The translations under genes were made by a program, and so were the position numbers. This document shows, piece by piece, positions 31,233 to 42,207 of a DNA stretch of 64,000 nt (within the stretch, counting starts at the first letter, position 1; every line of letters starts with the position of its first letter). This stretch comes from Demequina salsinemoris (lineage in GTDB: Bacteria; Actinomycetota; Actinomycetes; Actinomycetales; Demequinaceae): assembly GCF_000974805.1 (NCBI RefSeq), contig NZ_BBQZ01000001.1, positions 613,929-677,928 of the forward strand. Direction: 5' to 3'. The notes under the pieces are model-generated. The model did no database searches, was not told the DNA's origin, and saw only the letters and a list, made by a program, of their open reading frames with translations.

Positions 31233-33707
31233 ATGGCACAACGACGTGCGACGGCGGCTGCTGCCGCCCTGACGCTGGCGATCGCCGGCACAGCCCTGGC
31301 GGCTACGTCCGCCGCGGGCGACAAGCCCCCGGTGAAGGCCGGGGTCACGGTACACAAGGTGGAGGGGCTGTCGTCGGACTTCATGACCGGCGTCGATGTC
31401 TCCTCCGCAGTAGCGCTCGAGGACTCCGGGGTCGTCTTCCGCGATGCTCACGGCAAGGCGCGAGACCTGTTCGACCTCCTCGCCGACTCCGGCGTGACCG
31501 ACGTGCGGGTGAGGGTCTGGAACGACCCCTACGACGCGGACGGCAACGGTTACGGGGGAGGCACCGTGGACGCCGACCGCGCGCTCGAGATCGGTGAGCG
31601 GGCGACCGCTGCGGGCATGGGCGTGGTGGTGGACTTCCACTATTCGGACTTCTGGGCGGACCCGAGCAGGCAGACCGCGCCCAAGGAATGGACCGCCTAC
31701 ACCGTCGCTCAGAAGGCCGATGCCGTCTACGCGTACACGGAGGAGACGCTCGCCGCGATGGCGGACGCCGGCGTCGACGTGACGATGGTGCAGGTGGGCA
31801 ACGAGACGAACAACGCCATCGCGGGCGTCTCGCTGTGGGCCAGCGCGGACGGCATGGCCGACGCCGCCCAGCTCTTCAACGCGGGCAGCTCCGCCGTGCG
31901 GGCCGTGTACCCGGACGCGAAGGTCGCGCTTCACTTCACCGACCCGCAGGACGACGACTACGCCGAATACGCGGCCGCGCTCAAGGCGAACGATGTCGAC
32001 TACGACGTGTTCGCATCGTCCTACTACCCCTTCTGGCATGGCACGACCGACAACCTCACGGCCGTGCTCAGCGAGATCGCGGCGGACTACGGCAAGGAGG
32101 TCATGGTCGCCGAGACCTCGTGGGCGTACACGCTCGAGGACGGGGACGGGTTCGAGAACACGATCGACCAGGCCTCCGAGGCGACGCAGTACTGGGTGAG
32201 CCAGCAGGGTCAGGCGGACGAGTATCGCGCCGTGGTCCAGGCGGTCGCCGACGTCGGCGACGCGGGCATCGGCGCCTTCTACTGGGAGCCCGCGTGGCTG
32301 CCGGTCGGGACGCCCGACGACCTTGAGGCCAACAAGGCGCTGTGGGAGGAGTTCGGCTCCGGATGGGCCACGAGCTTCGCGGCCGACTATGACGCCAACG
32401 TGGGCGAGTGGTACGGCGGCTCGTCGTGGGACAACCAGGCGCTCTTCGGCTTCGACGGCACCGCGCTCGACTCGCTCGGCATGTTCTCCTACGTGCGCAC
32501 CGGCTCGATCGCGCCGCTCGCCATCGAGGATGTCGAGAACCCGACGGTCGAGCTGACGGTGGGCGACGACATCGTCCTGCCCGACACGGTGACCGTGTCC
32601 TACAACGACGGCACCACCGAGGAGCAGACGGTCGAGTGGGACGATGTGCTCGGATGGATCTCCGGCACGGGCACCTTCCCTGTGTCCGGAGTGACATCCG
32701 ACGGGCACGCCACCACGGCGACCGTCTTCGTCTCGGCGGAGAGGCTCGTCAACGGCGACTTCGAGAACGGGGACACCTCCATCGACCCGTGGTGGGTCGA
32801 GAACTGGCCCCACACCTTCTGGCCGCAGTGGGTGAACGGGACTCAGAACGGCTTCGGTGACTGGGCGCTCAACGTCTGGGATGCGTCCGACTACACCTTC
32901 AACCTGAAGCAGGATGTCACCGGGCTTCCCGCCGGTGAGTACGTCCTGTCCGCGAAGGCGATGGGCGCGCCGGCGCTGAGCCTCCATCTGTATGCATGGA
33001 CCGAGTCGGTCTCGTCGCCCGGCGATGACTCGGCGCTGACCGACTGGCCGAACTGGGACACCATGTCGCTCACGGTCTCGGTGAAGGACGGCGAGACGCT
33101 CCATGTCGGCATCTACGGCGAAGGTGCGGCGGGCGCGTGGGGCTGGATCGATGATGTCTCGCTCGTCGAGAAGGTGGCGCCGGGCGCGGACACGACCGAC
33201 CTCGAGGCGCTGCTCGCCGACGCGGACTCGATCGACCGCAGCCTCTACGCCGACTGGTCGCTCGACGCGCTGGACCACGCGGCGGGCATCGCCCGTGTCG
33301 TGGCCGGCTCCGACGCTGCCGTGCAGGATGACGTCGACGCTGCGAGCGACATGCTGGCCGCGGCGCTCGAGTCGCTCGTGCCGGCGCCCGACGGCTCGTG
33401 CGCGATCGCGGCGAACCCGAACGGCGACGGCTTCCGGGCCGTGATCAAGGTCGCGAACCTCACGTCCGACCCGCTCGACCAGTGGACGCTGACCTGGGGT
33501 CTCGGTCCCGGTGACCAGGTCGACTCCGTCACCAACGCCGGCTTCGTCCAGGAGGGGCAGGACGTCACGGTGACGTCGCTCGAGAGGAGGTCGCCGCTTC
33601 GGCCCGGCAAGCAGGTGACGGTGACGGTTCGCGGAACGACCCCGACCGATGCGCCGACCTTCGCGGAGCCCGTTCTCAACGGGGTGGCGTGCGAGGTCGC
33701 CTCCTGA
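31233..33707 (+). CDS. Secreted multidomain GH53 endo-beta-1,4-galactanase (GanB-like)
   Basis: An 824-residue exported enzyme that would cut arabinogalactan or galactan outside the cell. A signal peptide occupies about residues 1-30. The GH53 domain (about 48-420) begins with FMTGVDVSS; the acid/base is Glu191 in QVGNETNN and the nucleophile Glu294 in VAETSW. Then come a bacterial Ig-like domain (about 428-505), a jelly-roll carbohydrate-binding-like domain (506-647, CBM61 is a candidate), a FIVAR-like helical bundle (653-720) and a CBM2-like domain with cysteines at both ends (722-824). GGAAGGAA precedes ATG 31233. Confidence 0.9.
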   Translation: MAQRRATAAAAALTLAIAGTALAATSAAGDKPPVKAGVTVHKVEGLSSDFMTGVDVSSAVALEDSGVVFRDAHGKARDLFDLLADSGVTDVRVRVWNDPYDADGNGYGGGTVDADRALEIGERATAAGMGVVVDFHYSDFWADPSRQTAPKEWTAYTVAQKADAVYAYTEETLAAMADAGVDVTMVQVGNETNNAIAGVSLWASADGMADAAQLFNAGSSAVRAVYPDAKVALHFTDPQDDDYAEYAAALKANDVDYDVFASSYYPFWHGTTDNLTAVLSEIAADYGKEVMVAETSWAYTLEDGDGFENTIDQASEATQYWVSQQGQADEYRAVVQAVADVGDAGIGAFYWEPAWLPVGTPDDLEANKALWEEFGSGWATSFAADYDANVGEWYGGSSWDNQALFGFDGTALDSLGMFSYVRTGSIAPLAIEDVENPTVELTVGDDIVLPDTVTVSYNDGTTEEQTVEWDDVLGWISGTGTFPVSGVTSDGHATTATVFVSAERLVNGDFENGDTSIDPWWVENWPHTFWPQWVNGTQNGFGDWALNVWDASDYTFNLKQDVTGLPAGEYVLSAKAMGAPALSLHLYAWTESVSSPGDDSALTDWPNWDTMSLTVSVKDGETLHVGIYGEGAAGAWGWIDDVSLVEKVAPGADTTDLEALLADADSIDRSLYADWSLDALDHAAGIARVVAGSDAAVQDDVDAASDMLAAALESLVPAPDGSCAIAANPNGDGFRAVIKVANLTSDPLDQWTLTWGLGPGDQVDSVTNAGFVQEGQDVTVTSLERRSPLRPGKQVTVTVRGTTPTDAPTFAEPVLNGVACEVAS

Positions 33708-33731
33708 GGTCCACGCTGATCGCCTGACATG

Positions 33732-33774
33732 GGAGCGCCCCCGTCGGGTCCGAGAGGACTCGCGGGGGTGCTCC
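33732..33774. terminator. Bidirectional terminator with GNRA tetraloop
   Basis: 33732-33743 pairs with 33763-33774 (12 bp, one G-U), and 33745-33751 pairs with 33756-33762, with one bulged T between. A GAGA tetraloop caps a stem of about 19 bp. It lies between the convergent GH53 and glgX genes. Confidence 0.8.
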
Positions 33775-33798
33775 TGCGTCCGTGACGAGGCGGCGCGC

Positions 33799-35955
<2,157 letters not shown>

Positions 35956-36038
35956 GCCCTCATTGTGCCTGCCGCCCCCGACACGGCGCATATGACATGA
36001 CGTACGGTGCCGCGCTCACGGCATATCCGGCCACTGTG

Positions 36039-38255
36039 CTATCTCGGGGCGTTGGCCTTGCTCAGGAGCCCCTCGATCTCATCGAGCGGGACTCCTCCCA
36101 TGCTCGAAGCCTGCCGCAGGGGGATGCTGCGCAGCACGCGCGCGGGGTTCATGCCCAGCTCATCGACGCCGTCGGGGAGGTCGGGCCACGAGAGCAGGGC
36201 CCTGAACGCCTCGGACACCGAGGGGTCATCCATGACCTCGCCCATCGTGGAGTCGAGGGTCAGCGGCACCTGCACGTCATCGCCCTGCAGCTCCACGGTC
36301 GTGCGGGCCCGGAGATCCCGGCTCGATGAGCCGAGCGCGACGTCGTAGCGGCCCGACTCGAGCACGAACCTGTCCACCCGCACGTCCCAGTACTCGAGAT
36401 CGCGGCGGTCGAGGACGATGCGCGCAGCGCGCTCCTCGCCCGCGGCGAGCTCGACCGAAGCGAAGCCTGCGAGAGCTTGCGGCACCCTGACCTGGGCCGA
36501 GTCGGGCACGGAGACGTAGGCCTGCACGACCTCGCGGCCCGCTCTGGTGCCCGTGTTCGTGACGCTCACGGAGACGATGATGGAGTCGCCGTCGATCTCG
36601 GCCGTCGCCTCGCCGTAAGCGAACGTCGTGTACGACAGGCCGTGCCCGAAGGGGAAGGCGACCTCCATGCATCGCGCGTCGTACCAGCGGTAGCCGACGA
36701 ACAGGCCCTCAGCGTAGCGGGCATGCCGATGCTCGCCCGGGAAGTCGAGGAAGGCGGGGGTGTCCTCGAGTCGGAGCGGCACCGTCTCCGTGAGCTTGCC
36801 GGACGGATTCACGGTGCCCGTCAGCACGTCCGCCACGGCAGAGGCGCCCGCCTGACCGAGCAGGCCCGCGTCCAGCACTGCCCCGGCGTGCTCGGCGACC
36901 TCGTTGAGCAGCACTGTGCCGCCGTGGTGCACGACCGCGACGACGCGAGGCTGCTCCGCCGCGACCGCGGCGAGCAGTTCGAGCTGGTCCGCGGGGAGAC
37001 CCAGGTGGTCCCGGTCGAAGCCCTCGGACTCCTGGCGCGCGTCGAGACCGACCATCACGACGGCGACGTCGGCCTCGCGAGCCTGCGCCACGGCCTCGGC
37101 TGCCAGCTCGGCGCCGTCGCGCGAGTCATCGAGGGTGAATCCCGGGGCGAACGTGACCTCGGAGTGGGGGGCGGCTCGGCGAATCTCATCGAGCGGAACG
37201 TCGAGGCGGGTGGGGTTTACATGCGAGCTCCCGCCGCCCTGGTAGCGCGGGGTGCGCGCGAACTCGCCGATGACCGCGATCCTGCCGTGGTCCGCGAGAG
37301 GCAGCAGTCCTCCTTCATTCTTGAGCAGCACGATGGCGCGTGTGGCGGCCTCTCGCGCGATCTCGTGGTGAAGGTCCACGCTGAACGTCGCGTCGGCGCG
37401 GCGTCCCTCACGCGCGCGCTGGACGAGCCTGGCCACGTGGCGCGCGGCGCGGTTCACGGACTGCTCGTCGAGACGGCCGGCCAGCGCGGCGTCGAGGGCC
37501 TTGGCGTTGGAGGCTCCTCCATCGCCGGGCATCTGGAGGTCGAGTCCGGCGACGACCGACGCGACACGGTCCTTGACCGCGCCCCAGTCCGACACGACGA
37601 CGCCGTCGTACCCCCATTCGTCGCGCAGGACGCGGGTGAGCAGGAACGGGTCATGGGAGACGGGGACGCCGTTGACGCGGTTGTAGGAGCACATGACCGT
37701 CCAGGGATCTGCGTCCTCGACCACCCTGCGGAAGGGGCGCAGGTAGACCTCGCGCATCGGGCGCGGATCGATGTCCGCGCTGACACGCATGCGGTCGTTC
37801 TCCTGGTTGTTGAGAGCGAAGTGCTTGAGGGACGCGCCGACGCCGCGGCTCTGCACGGCGCGCACCCAGGCGGTGCCGAGTGCTCCTGAGACGTGCGGGT
37901 CCTCGGAGAGGTACTCGAAGTTGCGTCCACCGAGCGGGCTTCGCCTGATGTTGACCCCGGGGCCCAGCAGCACCTGCACGTCGAGCGCCTGGCACTCCTC
38001 TGCGAGCGCCTGGCCCACGCGTTCGACCGTCTCGGGGTCCCAGGTCTGTGCTAGCGCGGCGAGCGTGGGGAAGCAGGTCGAGGGAAGGCTCGCCTCGGCT
38101 CCGAGGTGGTCCTCGGCGCCCGTCTGCCTGCGGACGCCGTGCGGGCCGTCGCTGAGGCGGATCGACTCGAGGCCGTCGACGGAGGCCGTGGTCCAGAAGC
38201 TGCTTCCGGCTCCGAGCGCGATGCGCTGCTCAAGGGGAAGATCCGCGGGATCCAT
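36039..38255 (-). CDS. GH3 beta-glucosidase-like enzyme, cytoplasmic
   Basis: A 738-residue GH3 protein with barrel, alpha/beta sandwich and a C-terminal fibronectin-like domain (FAYGEATAEIDGDSIIVSVS). The nucleophile is Asp223 in GVVVSDWGAVKDR, and substrate-binding motifs RSPLGGRNFEY and SLKHFALNNQE are present. No signal peptide is seen when translated from ATG 38255, which has GAGGA upstream; the frame opens far earlier but without support. A C-terminal extension with DSTMGEVMDDP is typical of one GH3 subgroup. It follows the first TetR gene on the same strand. The natural aglycone is unknown. Confidence 0.93.
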   Translation of the reverse strand: MDPADLPLEQRIALGAGSSFWTTASVDGLESIRLSDGPHGVRRQTGAEDHLGAEASLPSTCFPTLAALAQTWDPETVERVGQALAEECQALDVQVLLGPGVNIRRSPLGGRNFEYLSEDPHVSGALGTAWVRAVQSRGVGASLKHFALNNQENDRMRVSADIDPRPMREVYLRPFRRVVEDADPWTVMCSYNRVNGVPVSHDPFLLTRVLRDEWGYDGVVVSDWGAVKDRVASVVAGLDLQMPGDGGASNAKALDAALAGRLDEQSVNRAARHVARLVQRAREGRRADATFSVDLHHEIAREAATRAIVLLKNEGGLLPLADHGRIAVIGEFARTPRYQGGGSSHVNPTRLDVPLDEIRRAAPHSEVTFAPGFTLDDSRDGAELAAEAVAQAREADVAVVMVGLDARQESEGFDRDHLGLPADQLELLAAVAAEQPRVVAVVHHGGTVLLNEVAEHAGAVLDAGLLGQAGASAVADVLTGTVNPSGKLTETVPLRLEDTPAFLDFPGEHRHARYAEGLFVGYRWYDARCMEVAFPFGHGLSYTTFAYGEATAEIDGDSIIVSVSVTNTGTRAGREVVQAYVSVPDSAQVRVPQALAGFASVELAAGEERAARIVLDRRDLEYWDVRVDRFVLESGRYDVALGSSSRDLRARTTVELQGDDVQVPLTLDSTMGEVMDDPSVSEAFRALLSWPDLPDGVDELGMNPARVLRSIPLRQASSMGGVPLDEIEGLLSKANAPR

Positions 38256-38283
38256 GGAGTGTCCTCTCGTCGGGAACGGCGAT

Positions 38284-38322
38284 GTTCGCGAAAACCTTAT
38301 AACACTCGCGTTTAGTCGCCAA
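38284..38322 (-). promoter_or_regulatory. Candidate promoter and operator of the GH3 gene
   Basis: On the minus strand TTGGCG (38317-38322) precedes TATAAG (38296-38301) by 15 bases, or 16 if TTTGGC is used. The palindrome TTCGCGAA (38285-38292) lies just downstream of the -10, where a repressor would block initiation. The promoter separates this gene from the TetR gene upstream. Confidence 0.5.
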
Positions 38323-38350
38323 ACCATCCCCCGGAGGGACGCGGCCGGGG

Positions 38351-38929
38351 TCAGTCGTTCCGGCCGGAGACGATGGAGAAGAAGGTCCGCAGCACCGCGG
38401 TCATGTCGATCGACTCGGGGTCGTAGAGCCACTGCATCTGCAGCCCGTCGATCAGTGCGAAGATCATGATGGCCAGCTGGTCCGGGTCGAGGTCCGGTGC
38501 GATCTCGCCCGAGCGCTGGGCCTCGCGCACTCCCTTCGCAGCGAAGTCGCGCAGGAACGCATAGCGTTGGCCGAAGAACTCGTGCGAGGGGTGCGCGGAC
38601 TCGGTGGCCGCCGCGGCGAAGCTGATGAAGAGCTGCACCAGGCCGGGCTCGGCCGCGTTCCGCTCGACGGCGCCGATCACCCCGATCTCGGGGCCGATCT
38701 CCTGGGGATCCACGGAGTCCACCTCGTCTCGGCGGCGGATCACCTCGGTGAACAGCGCCTCCTTGGTGCCGAAGTAGTGCAGCAGCCCCGGCTGACTGAG
38801 CCCCACGGCCTCCGCGAGCTCCTTGACGGTCGCTCCGCTGTAGCCGTTGCGCGCGATGATCCTCAGCGCGGTGTCGAGGATCTCGGCGCGCTTGGCGATC
38901 CCCTTCGCGTAGGGGCCTCGTGCTGACAT
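38351..38929 (-). CDS. TetR family regulator 1
   Basis: A 192-residue TetR protein. The DNA-binding domain (residues 12-58) reads AEILDTALRIIARNGYSGAT and VKELAEAVGLSQPGLLHYFGT. The remaining helices form a ligand and dimer domain. A TAGCAT -10 (minus strand, 38936-38941) lies six bases before the ATG, so the gene is leaderless and separately transcribed. Its recognition helix SQPGLLHYF closely matches that of the second TetR (SQPGLLHHY), and both sit beside the same 24-bp operator type. It likely represses the GH78 gene and neighbours until a glycoside-derived ligand binds. Confidence 0.9.
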   Translation of the reverse strand: MSARGPYAKGIAKRAEILDTALRIIARNGYSGATVKELAEAVGLSQPGLLHYFGTKEALFTEVIRRRDEVDSVDPQEIGPEIGVIGAVERNAAEPGLVQLFISFAAAATESAHPSHEFFGQRYAFLRDFAAKGVREAQRSGEIAPDLDPDQLAIMIFALIDGLQMQWLYDPESIDMTAVLRTFFSIVSGRND

Positions 38930-38935
38930 GCGGCC

Positions 38936-38941
38936 ATGCTA
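38936..38941 (-). promoter_or_regulatory. -10 element of TetR 1, leaderless
   Basis: TAGCAT on the minus strand, six bases from the TetR start codon. It lies just after the terminator that ends the GH78 transcript. Confidence 0.5.
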
Positions 38942-38950
38942 GGCGAGGCG

Positions 38951-38989
38951 AGCCGCGCTTCGGGCCAACGCGCGGCCCGAAGCGCGGCT
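38951..38989 (-). terminator. Terminator after the GH78 gene
   Basis: A perfect 16-bp stem (AGCCGCGCTTCGGGCC, 38951-38966, with 38974-38989) and seven-base loop AACGCGC begin five bases after the GH78 stop. This isolates the GH78 transcript from TetR 1. Confidence 0.85.
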
Positions 38990-38993
38990 GCCT

Positions 38994-41768
38994 TCACAGC
39001 CTCGCGAGCGCCTCGTCGAGGCTTGCGACGGCGTGCGGCGGCATGCCGAACAGCACGTTGCCGATCTCGCAGCCCTCGGTCCACGCGGTACGTGCGAAGA
39101 AGCCGTGCATGTAGCCCTCCGAGAAGGCTCCGAGCTCCTGACGGATCACCTCGACGGCGCGCGGGTCGTCGATGAGCGTCGAGAGATGCGTCTTGACGGA
39201 GTACGGGCCGGAGGGGGCGGCGGGTGAGGCGTAGGGAGCCACGAACGCGTGCTCCCCGGGGCCGACCTCGACCGGTGCGGATCCGGGCAGATCGACCACC
39301 GCCGTCGTCGCGGGCGGGACCATCGCCGTGACGCGCAGCTCGCCGTCGACCAGCTCCCAGCTGACCTCCGCGCGGCCATACGGGGTGACCTGCGCCGAGC
39401 GCGCGGAGTCGATCCCCGCGATGGGCGTGGGGGCGACGCGCAGGCGAGAGCCGCCGGGCGAGGCGTAGGAGAGGCCTGCGAGCGAGCGGTGCAGCCAGTC
39501 GGCGACGGCGCCAAGCGCATAGTGGTTGAAGCTCGTCATCTCGCCCGGGTTGATCGATCCGTCGGGCAGCATCGAGTCCCAGCGCTCCCAGATCGTGGTC
39601 GCGCCCATCGAGACGGTGTAGAGCCATGAGGGGTTGTCCGTCTGGAGGAGCAGGCGGCCGGCGGCCTCCGCGTTCCCGGTCGTGGAGAGTGCCTCGAGGA
39701 TGAGCGGCGTTCCGACGAATCCCGTCGAGATCCGGTAGCCCTTGGCCCGCACGCGCTCGGCGAGGCGGTCGCCGAGGAGCTGACGCATCTCGGGGTCGGT
39801 GACCAGGTCGAAGCCGATCGCGAGGGCGTAGGCGGTCGGCGCATCGGACATCATGCGGCCTGCCGGCGTCACGTAGGTCGCACGGAAGGCCTCGGCGACC
39901 TCGTCGGCGACGATGCCGTACGACTCGGCGTCGTCGTCGTAGCCCAGGAGCGAGGCCGCCTGGGAGACGATCCGGGCGGAGCGGAACACATAGGCGCTCG
40001 CGACGATGTCGCGGGACACCTTGGCGGCACCAGGCTGATCGGACGGGGCGTCCGGATCGAGCCAGTCCCCGAACTGCATCGACCCCTCCCACAGGCGGTC
40101 CTCGCCCGCGTAGTCGATGAGTCGGTCAGCCCAGGTGCGCATCGACGCGTACTGGTCCTTGAGAACGTCCAGGTCGGCGTAGCGCTCCCAGAGCGTCCAG
40201 GGCACGACGGTCGCCGCGTCGCCCCACGCCGCCGCGGCGTGAACCTCGCCGCCGAGCGCGTTCGGCACGACGAACGGGACGAGCCCGTCGGCCGCCTCCT
40301 GCTCGAGTCGCACGTCGACGAGCCAGTCGGCCAGGAACGCGTCGACGTCGTGCAGGGTCGATGCGGTGGGGGAGAAGACCTGGATGTCACCGGTCCAGCC
40401 GAGTCGCTCGTCGCGCTGCGGGCAGTCCGTGGGGATCGACAGGAAGTTGCCGCGCATCCCCCACACGACGTTCTCGTGGAGGCGGCTGACGAGCGGATGC
40501 GAGCACTCGAACTCGGCGGTGCGCGCCATGTCGCTGTGCATGACCCGTGCGGTGAAGGACGTCGGGTCGAGCTCGCCCGGCCAGCCGGAGATCTCGGCGT
40601 AGCGGAAGCCATGGAAGGTGAAGGTCGGCTCCAGGGTCACGGGTCCGCCGGGAAGGGTGAACGTGTCGGTCTGGGTAGCGAGCCGCAGCGGGCGCATGCC
40701 CATCTCGCCGTTCTCGAGGACCTCGGCGTGACGGACCGTGATCACGGTCCCCTCGGGGCCGTCGGCCTCGATGCGGAGGCGTCCGACGAGGTTCTGCCCG
40801 AAGTCGAGCACGGTCGCGCCGGACGGGGTGGTGATGACGTCCGCGACGGCCACCTCCTGGGTGACGCGGACGGGAGGGGAGACCTTCTGCGAGACAGCGA
40901 GATCGGCGTCCTCGACCGCGACCGGCGCCCAGCCGTCGTCCGCCGCCTCGGCAAGGTTCCAGCCGGGCATCGTGCGGCGCAGGTCCACGGCCTCGCCACG
41001 GTAGAGGGAGGAGTCCGTGATCGGGCCGTCGCCTCGCGCGAGCCACTCGGGTCCTGTGGCGAGCACCTCGGAGGATCCGTCGGCGTAGCGGACGTGGAGC
41101 TGCGCGGCGTACGAGGGCTGATCGCCGTAGATCCGCTCAGGGCGACCGAAGAACCCGTACGCCTCGGTGCGCCAGGCGCCGCCGAGCTGAGCCCCGATGG
41201 CGTTCTCGCCCTCGGTGAGGAGACCGGTGACGTCATGCGTGTCGACGACGACGCGCTTGTCGTACGCGGTCCAGCCCGGCGCCATCTCGTGGTCGCCGAC
41301 GCGCGCGCCGTTGATGGAGGTCACGTGGACGCCGAGGGAGGTGACATGGAGCACCGCGTCGACCGGCGCCTCGCGGAGCGTGAAGCGGTGGCGCAGCAGC
41401 GCGGGCTGTCCCTCGCGATCGGGGGAGGCGAGACCGATGAAGGATGCCAACCACTCGCTCGGGTCAAGGAGCCCGGCGCGGACGACGAGGGGATCGCTCC
41501 AGTCGGTGACCGTGTTGTCCGAGAGGAAGGCGCGCACCTGCACCGTGCGGTGCTCGCGCGAGGCGAGGGGCGCGAAGGGCCACGGCACCCGATGGGTGGC
41601 GGCGCCGTCGACGCGCTGGACTGCGCCCGAGCCATCGCGAAGCTCGACGGAGGTCTGGGCGGCGCTGTCGGCGGAGAGCCTCCAGGTGAGATGCGGTTCG
41701 TGCGAAGTCGCGATCTCAGCGCCCTCGCGGGAGAGCTGAAGCGATGCGATGCGGTGCGGGTGGTTCAT
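38994..41768 (-). CDS. GH78 alpha-L-rhamnosidase, cytoplasmic
   Basis: A 924-residue family GH78 enzyme that removes terminal alpha-L-rhamnose from glycosides. N-terminal beta-sandwich domains (to about residue 430) precede an alpha/alpha barrel. The catalytic segment is TDCPQRDERLGWTGDIQVF, with Glu454 of DERLGW the key acid residue and Asp453 beside it. The motifs WERWDSM and NHYALGAVADWL are typical of the barrel. There is no signal peptide, so substrates must be imported. Its promoter overlaps the 24-bp TetR-type operator, and it is divergent from the first Dpp-like transporter. Confidence 0.95.
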   Translation of the reverse strand: MNHPHRIASLQLSREGAEIATSHEPHLTWRLSADSAAQTSVELRDGSGAVQRVDGAATHRVPWPFAPLASREHRTVQVRAFLSDNTVTDWSDPLVVRAGLLDPSEWLASFIGLASPDREGQPALLRHRFTLREAPVDAVLHVTSLGVHVTSINGARVGDHEMAPGWTAYDKRVVVDTHDVTGLLTEGENAIGAQLGGAWRTEAYGFFGRPERIYGDQPSYAAQLHVRYADGSSEVLATGPEWLARGDGPITDSSLYRGEAVDLRRTMPGWNLAEAADDGWAPVAVEDADLAVSQKVSPPVRVTQEVAVADVITTPSGATVLDFGQNLVGRLRIEADGPEGTVITVRHAEVLENGEMGMRPLRLATQTDTFTLPGGPVTLEPTFTFHGFRYAEISGWPGELDPTSFTARVMHSDMARTAEFECSHPLVSRLHENVVWGMRGNFLSIPTDCPQRDERLGWTGDIQVFSPTASTLHDVDAFLADWLVDVRLEQEAADGLVPFVVPNALGGEVHAAAAWGDAATVVPWTLWERYADLDVLKDQYASMRTWADRLIDYAGEDRLWEGSMQFGDWLDPDAPSDQPGAAKVSRDIVASAYVFRSARIVSQAASLLGYDDDAESYGIVADEVAEAFRATYVTPAGRMMSDAPTAYALAIGFDLVTDPEMRQLLGDRLAERVRAKGYRISTGFVGTPLILEALSTTGNAEAAGRLLLQTDNPSWLYTVSMGATTIWERWDSMLPDGSINPGEMTSFNHYALGAVADWLHRSLAGLSYASPGGSRLRVAPTPIAGIDSARSAQVTPYGRAEVSWELVDGELRVTAMVPPATTAVVDLPGSAPVEVGPGEHAFVAPYASPAAPSGPYSVKTHLSTLIDDPRAVEVIRQELGAFSEGYMHGFFARTAWTEGCEIGNVLFGMPPHAVASLDEALARL

Positions 41769-41815
41769 CGTCGTCCTCTCATGGCTGCGCGCGTCGCTGC
41801 GGCGCCTGACCGCCC

Positions 41816-41857
41816 ACGGTACGTGAGCGTGTGAAAATCTTCAACTCTGAAGATTTT
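41816..41857 (-). promoter_or_regulatory. GH78 promoter with TetR-type operator
   Basis: On the minus strand TTGAAG (41839-41844) and TACCGT (41816-41821) are 17 bases apart. The operator AAAATCTT (41834-41841), 8-bp spacer, AAGATTTT (41850-41857) covers the -35 entirely; its arms extend by two further paired bases (TCA/TGA). The same arms and spacer length recur at 48585-48608 beside the second TetR gene. Binding would exclude RNA polymerase. Confidence 0.8.
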
Positions 41858-42160
41858 GGCTCGATGCGAGGGTCGCATCCCCTCGGCCTGCGCCGCCGCG
41901 GGGAGGTTCGAGGATCGAGGCTGAACTTGTCGGCATGCGGAGATTTCTCGCCGATGGCTGATCGTGAAGGCAGTGCCCTTCGCGACATCAAGTGTCGCTT
42001 TCTGGTGGGGTTGTAGTGACATGTTGCCTGGTAGATCGGATATTGATGCGACCTGCGCGGCTAAGCACCCCTCGTTCCGCGCATCGTTGCGAAGCCGTGA
42101 CAAAAACTGAGTTGCATTCGGAATTGAAATGATTCACACTTGCGGAGCCGGCGCGACATG

Positions 42161-42180
42161 AGTGTCCGGTCGACGACACT
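42161..42180 (+). promoter_or_regulatory. Inverted repeat before the first binding-protein gene
   Basis: AGTGTC (42161-42166) and GACACT (42175-42180) are separated by eight bases and lie 27 bases before the start codon. The 8-bp spacing is the same as in the AAAATCTT operators, but the arms differ. It may be a second operator or a leader hairpin. Confidence 0.45.
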
Positions 42181-42207
42181 GAAGTCAGGAACCACAGGAG
42201 GACAAAG

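Larger units (their letters stand above)
41769..42207. other. 439-base divergent regulatory region
   Basis: This gap lies between the GH78 and first binding-protein genes. It is more AT-rich than its surroundings in two parts (41830-41860 and 42000-42140). It holds the GH78 promoter and operator (41816-41857) and an inverted repeat near the plus-strand gene (42161-42180). A 61-codon plus-strand frame at 41831 starts inside the operator and has no recognisable product, so I do not call it. No RNA gene was recognised. Confidence 0.7.

Noticed and set aside
30144-33278. A 1044-codon minus-strand frame across the permease and GH53 genes
   Set aside because: GC-rich DNA keeps antisense frames open. 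The plus-strand frames encode clear MalG and GH53 proteins with catalytic motifs.
41834-41857. AT-rich inverted repeat considered as a terminator
   Set aside because: No gene ends nearby, and the same arms and spacer recur at another promoter, so an operator is the better reading.
41831-42016. A 61-codon plus-strand frame in the GH78/binding-protein gap
   Set aside because: It begins inside the operator, lacks a ribosome binding site and has no recognisable sequence.
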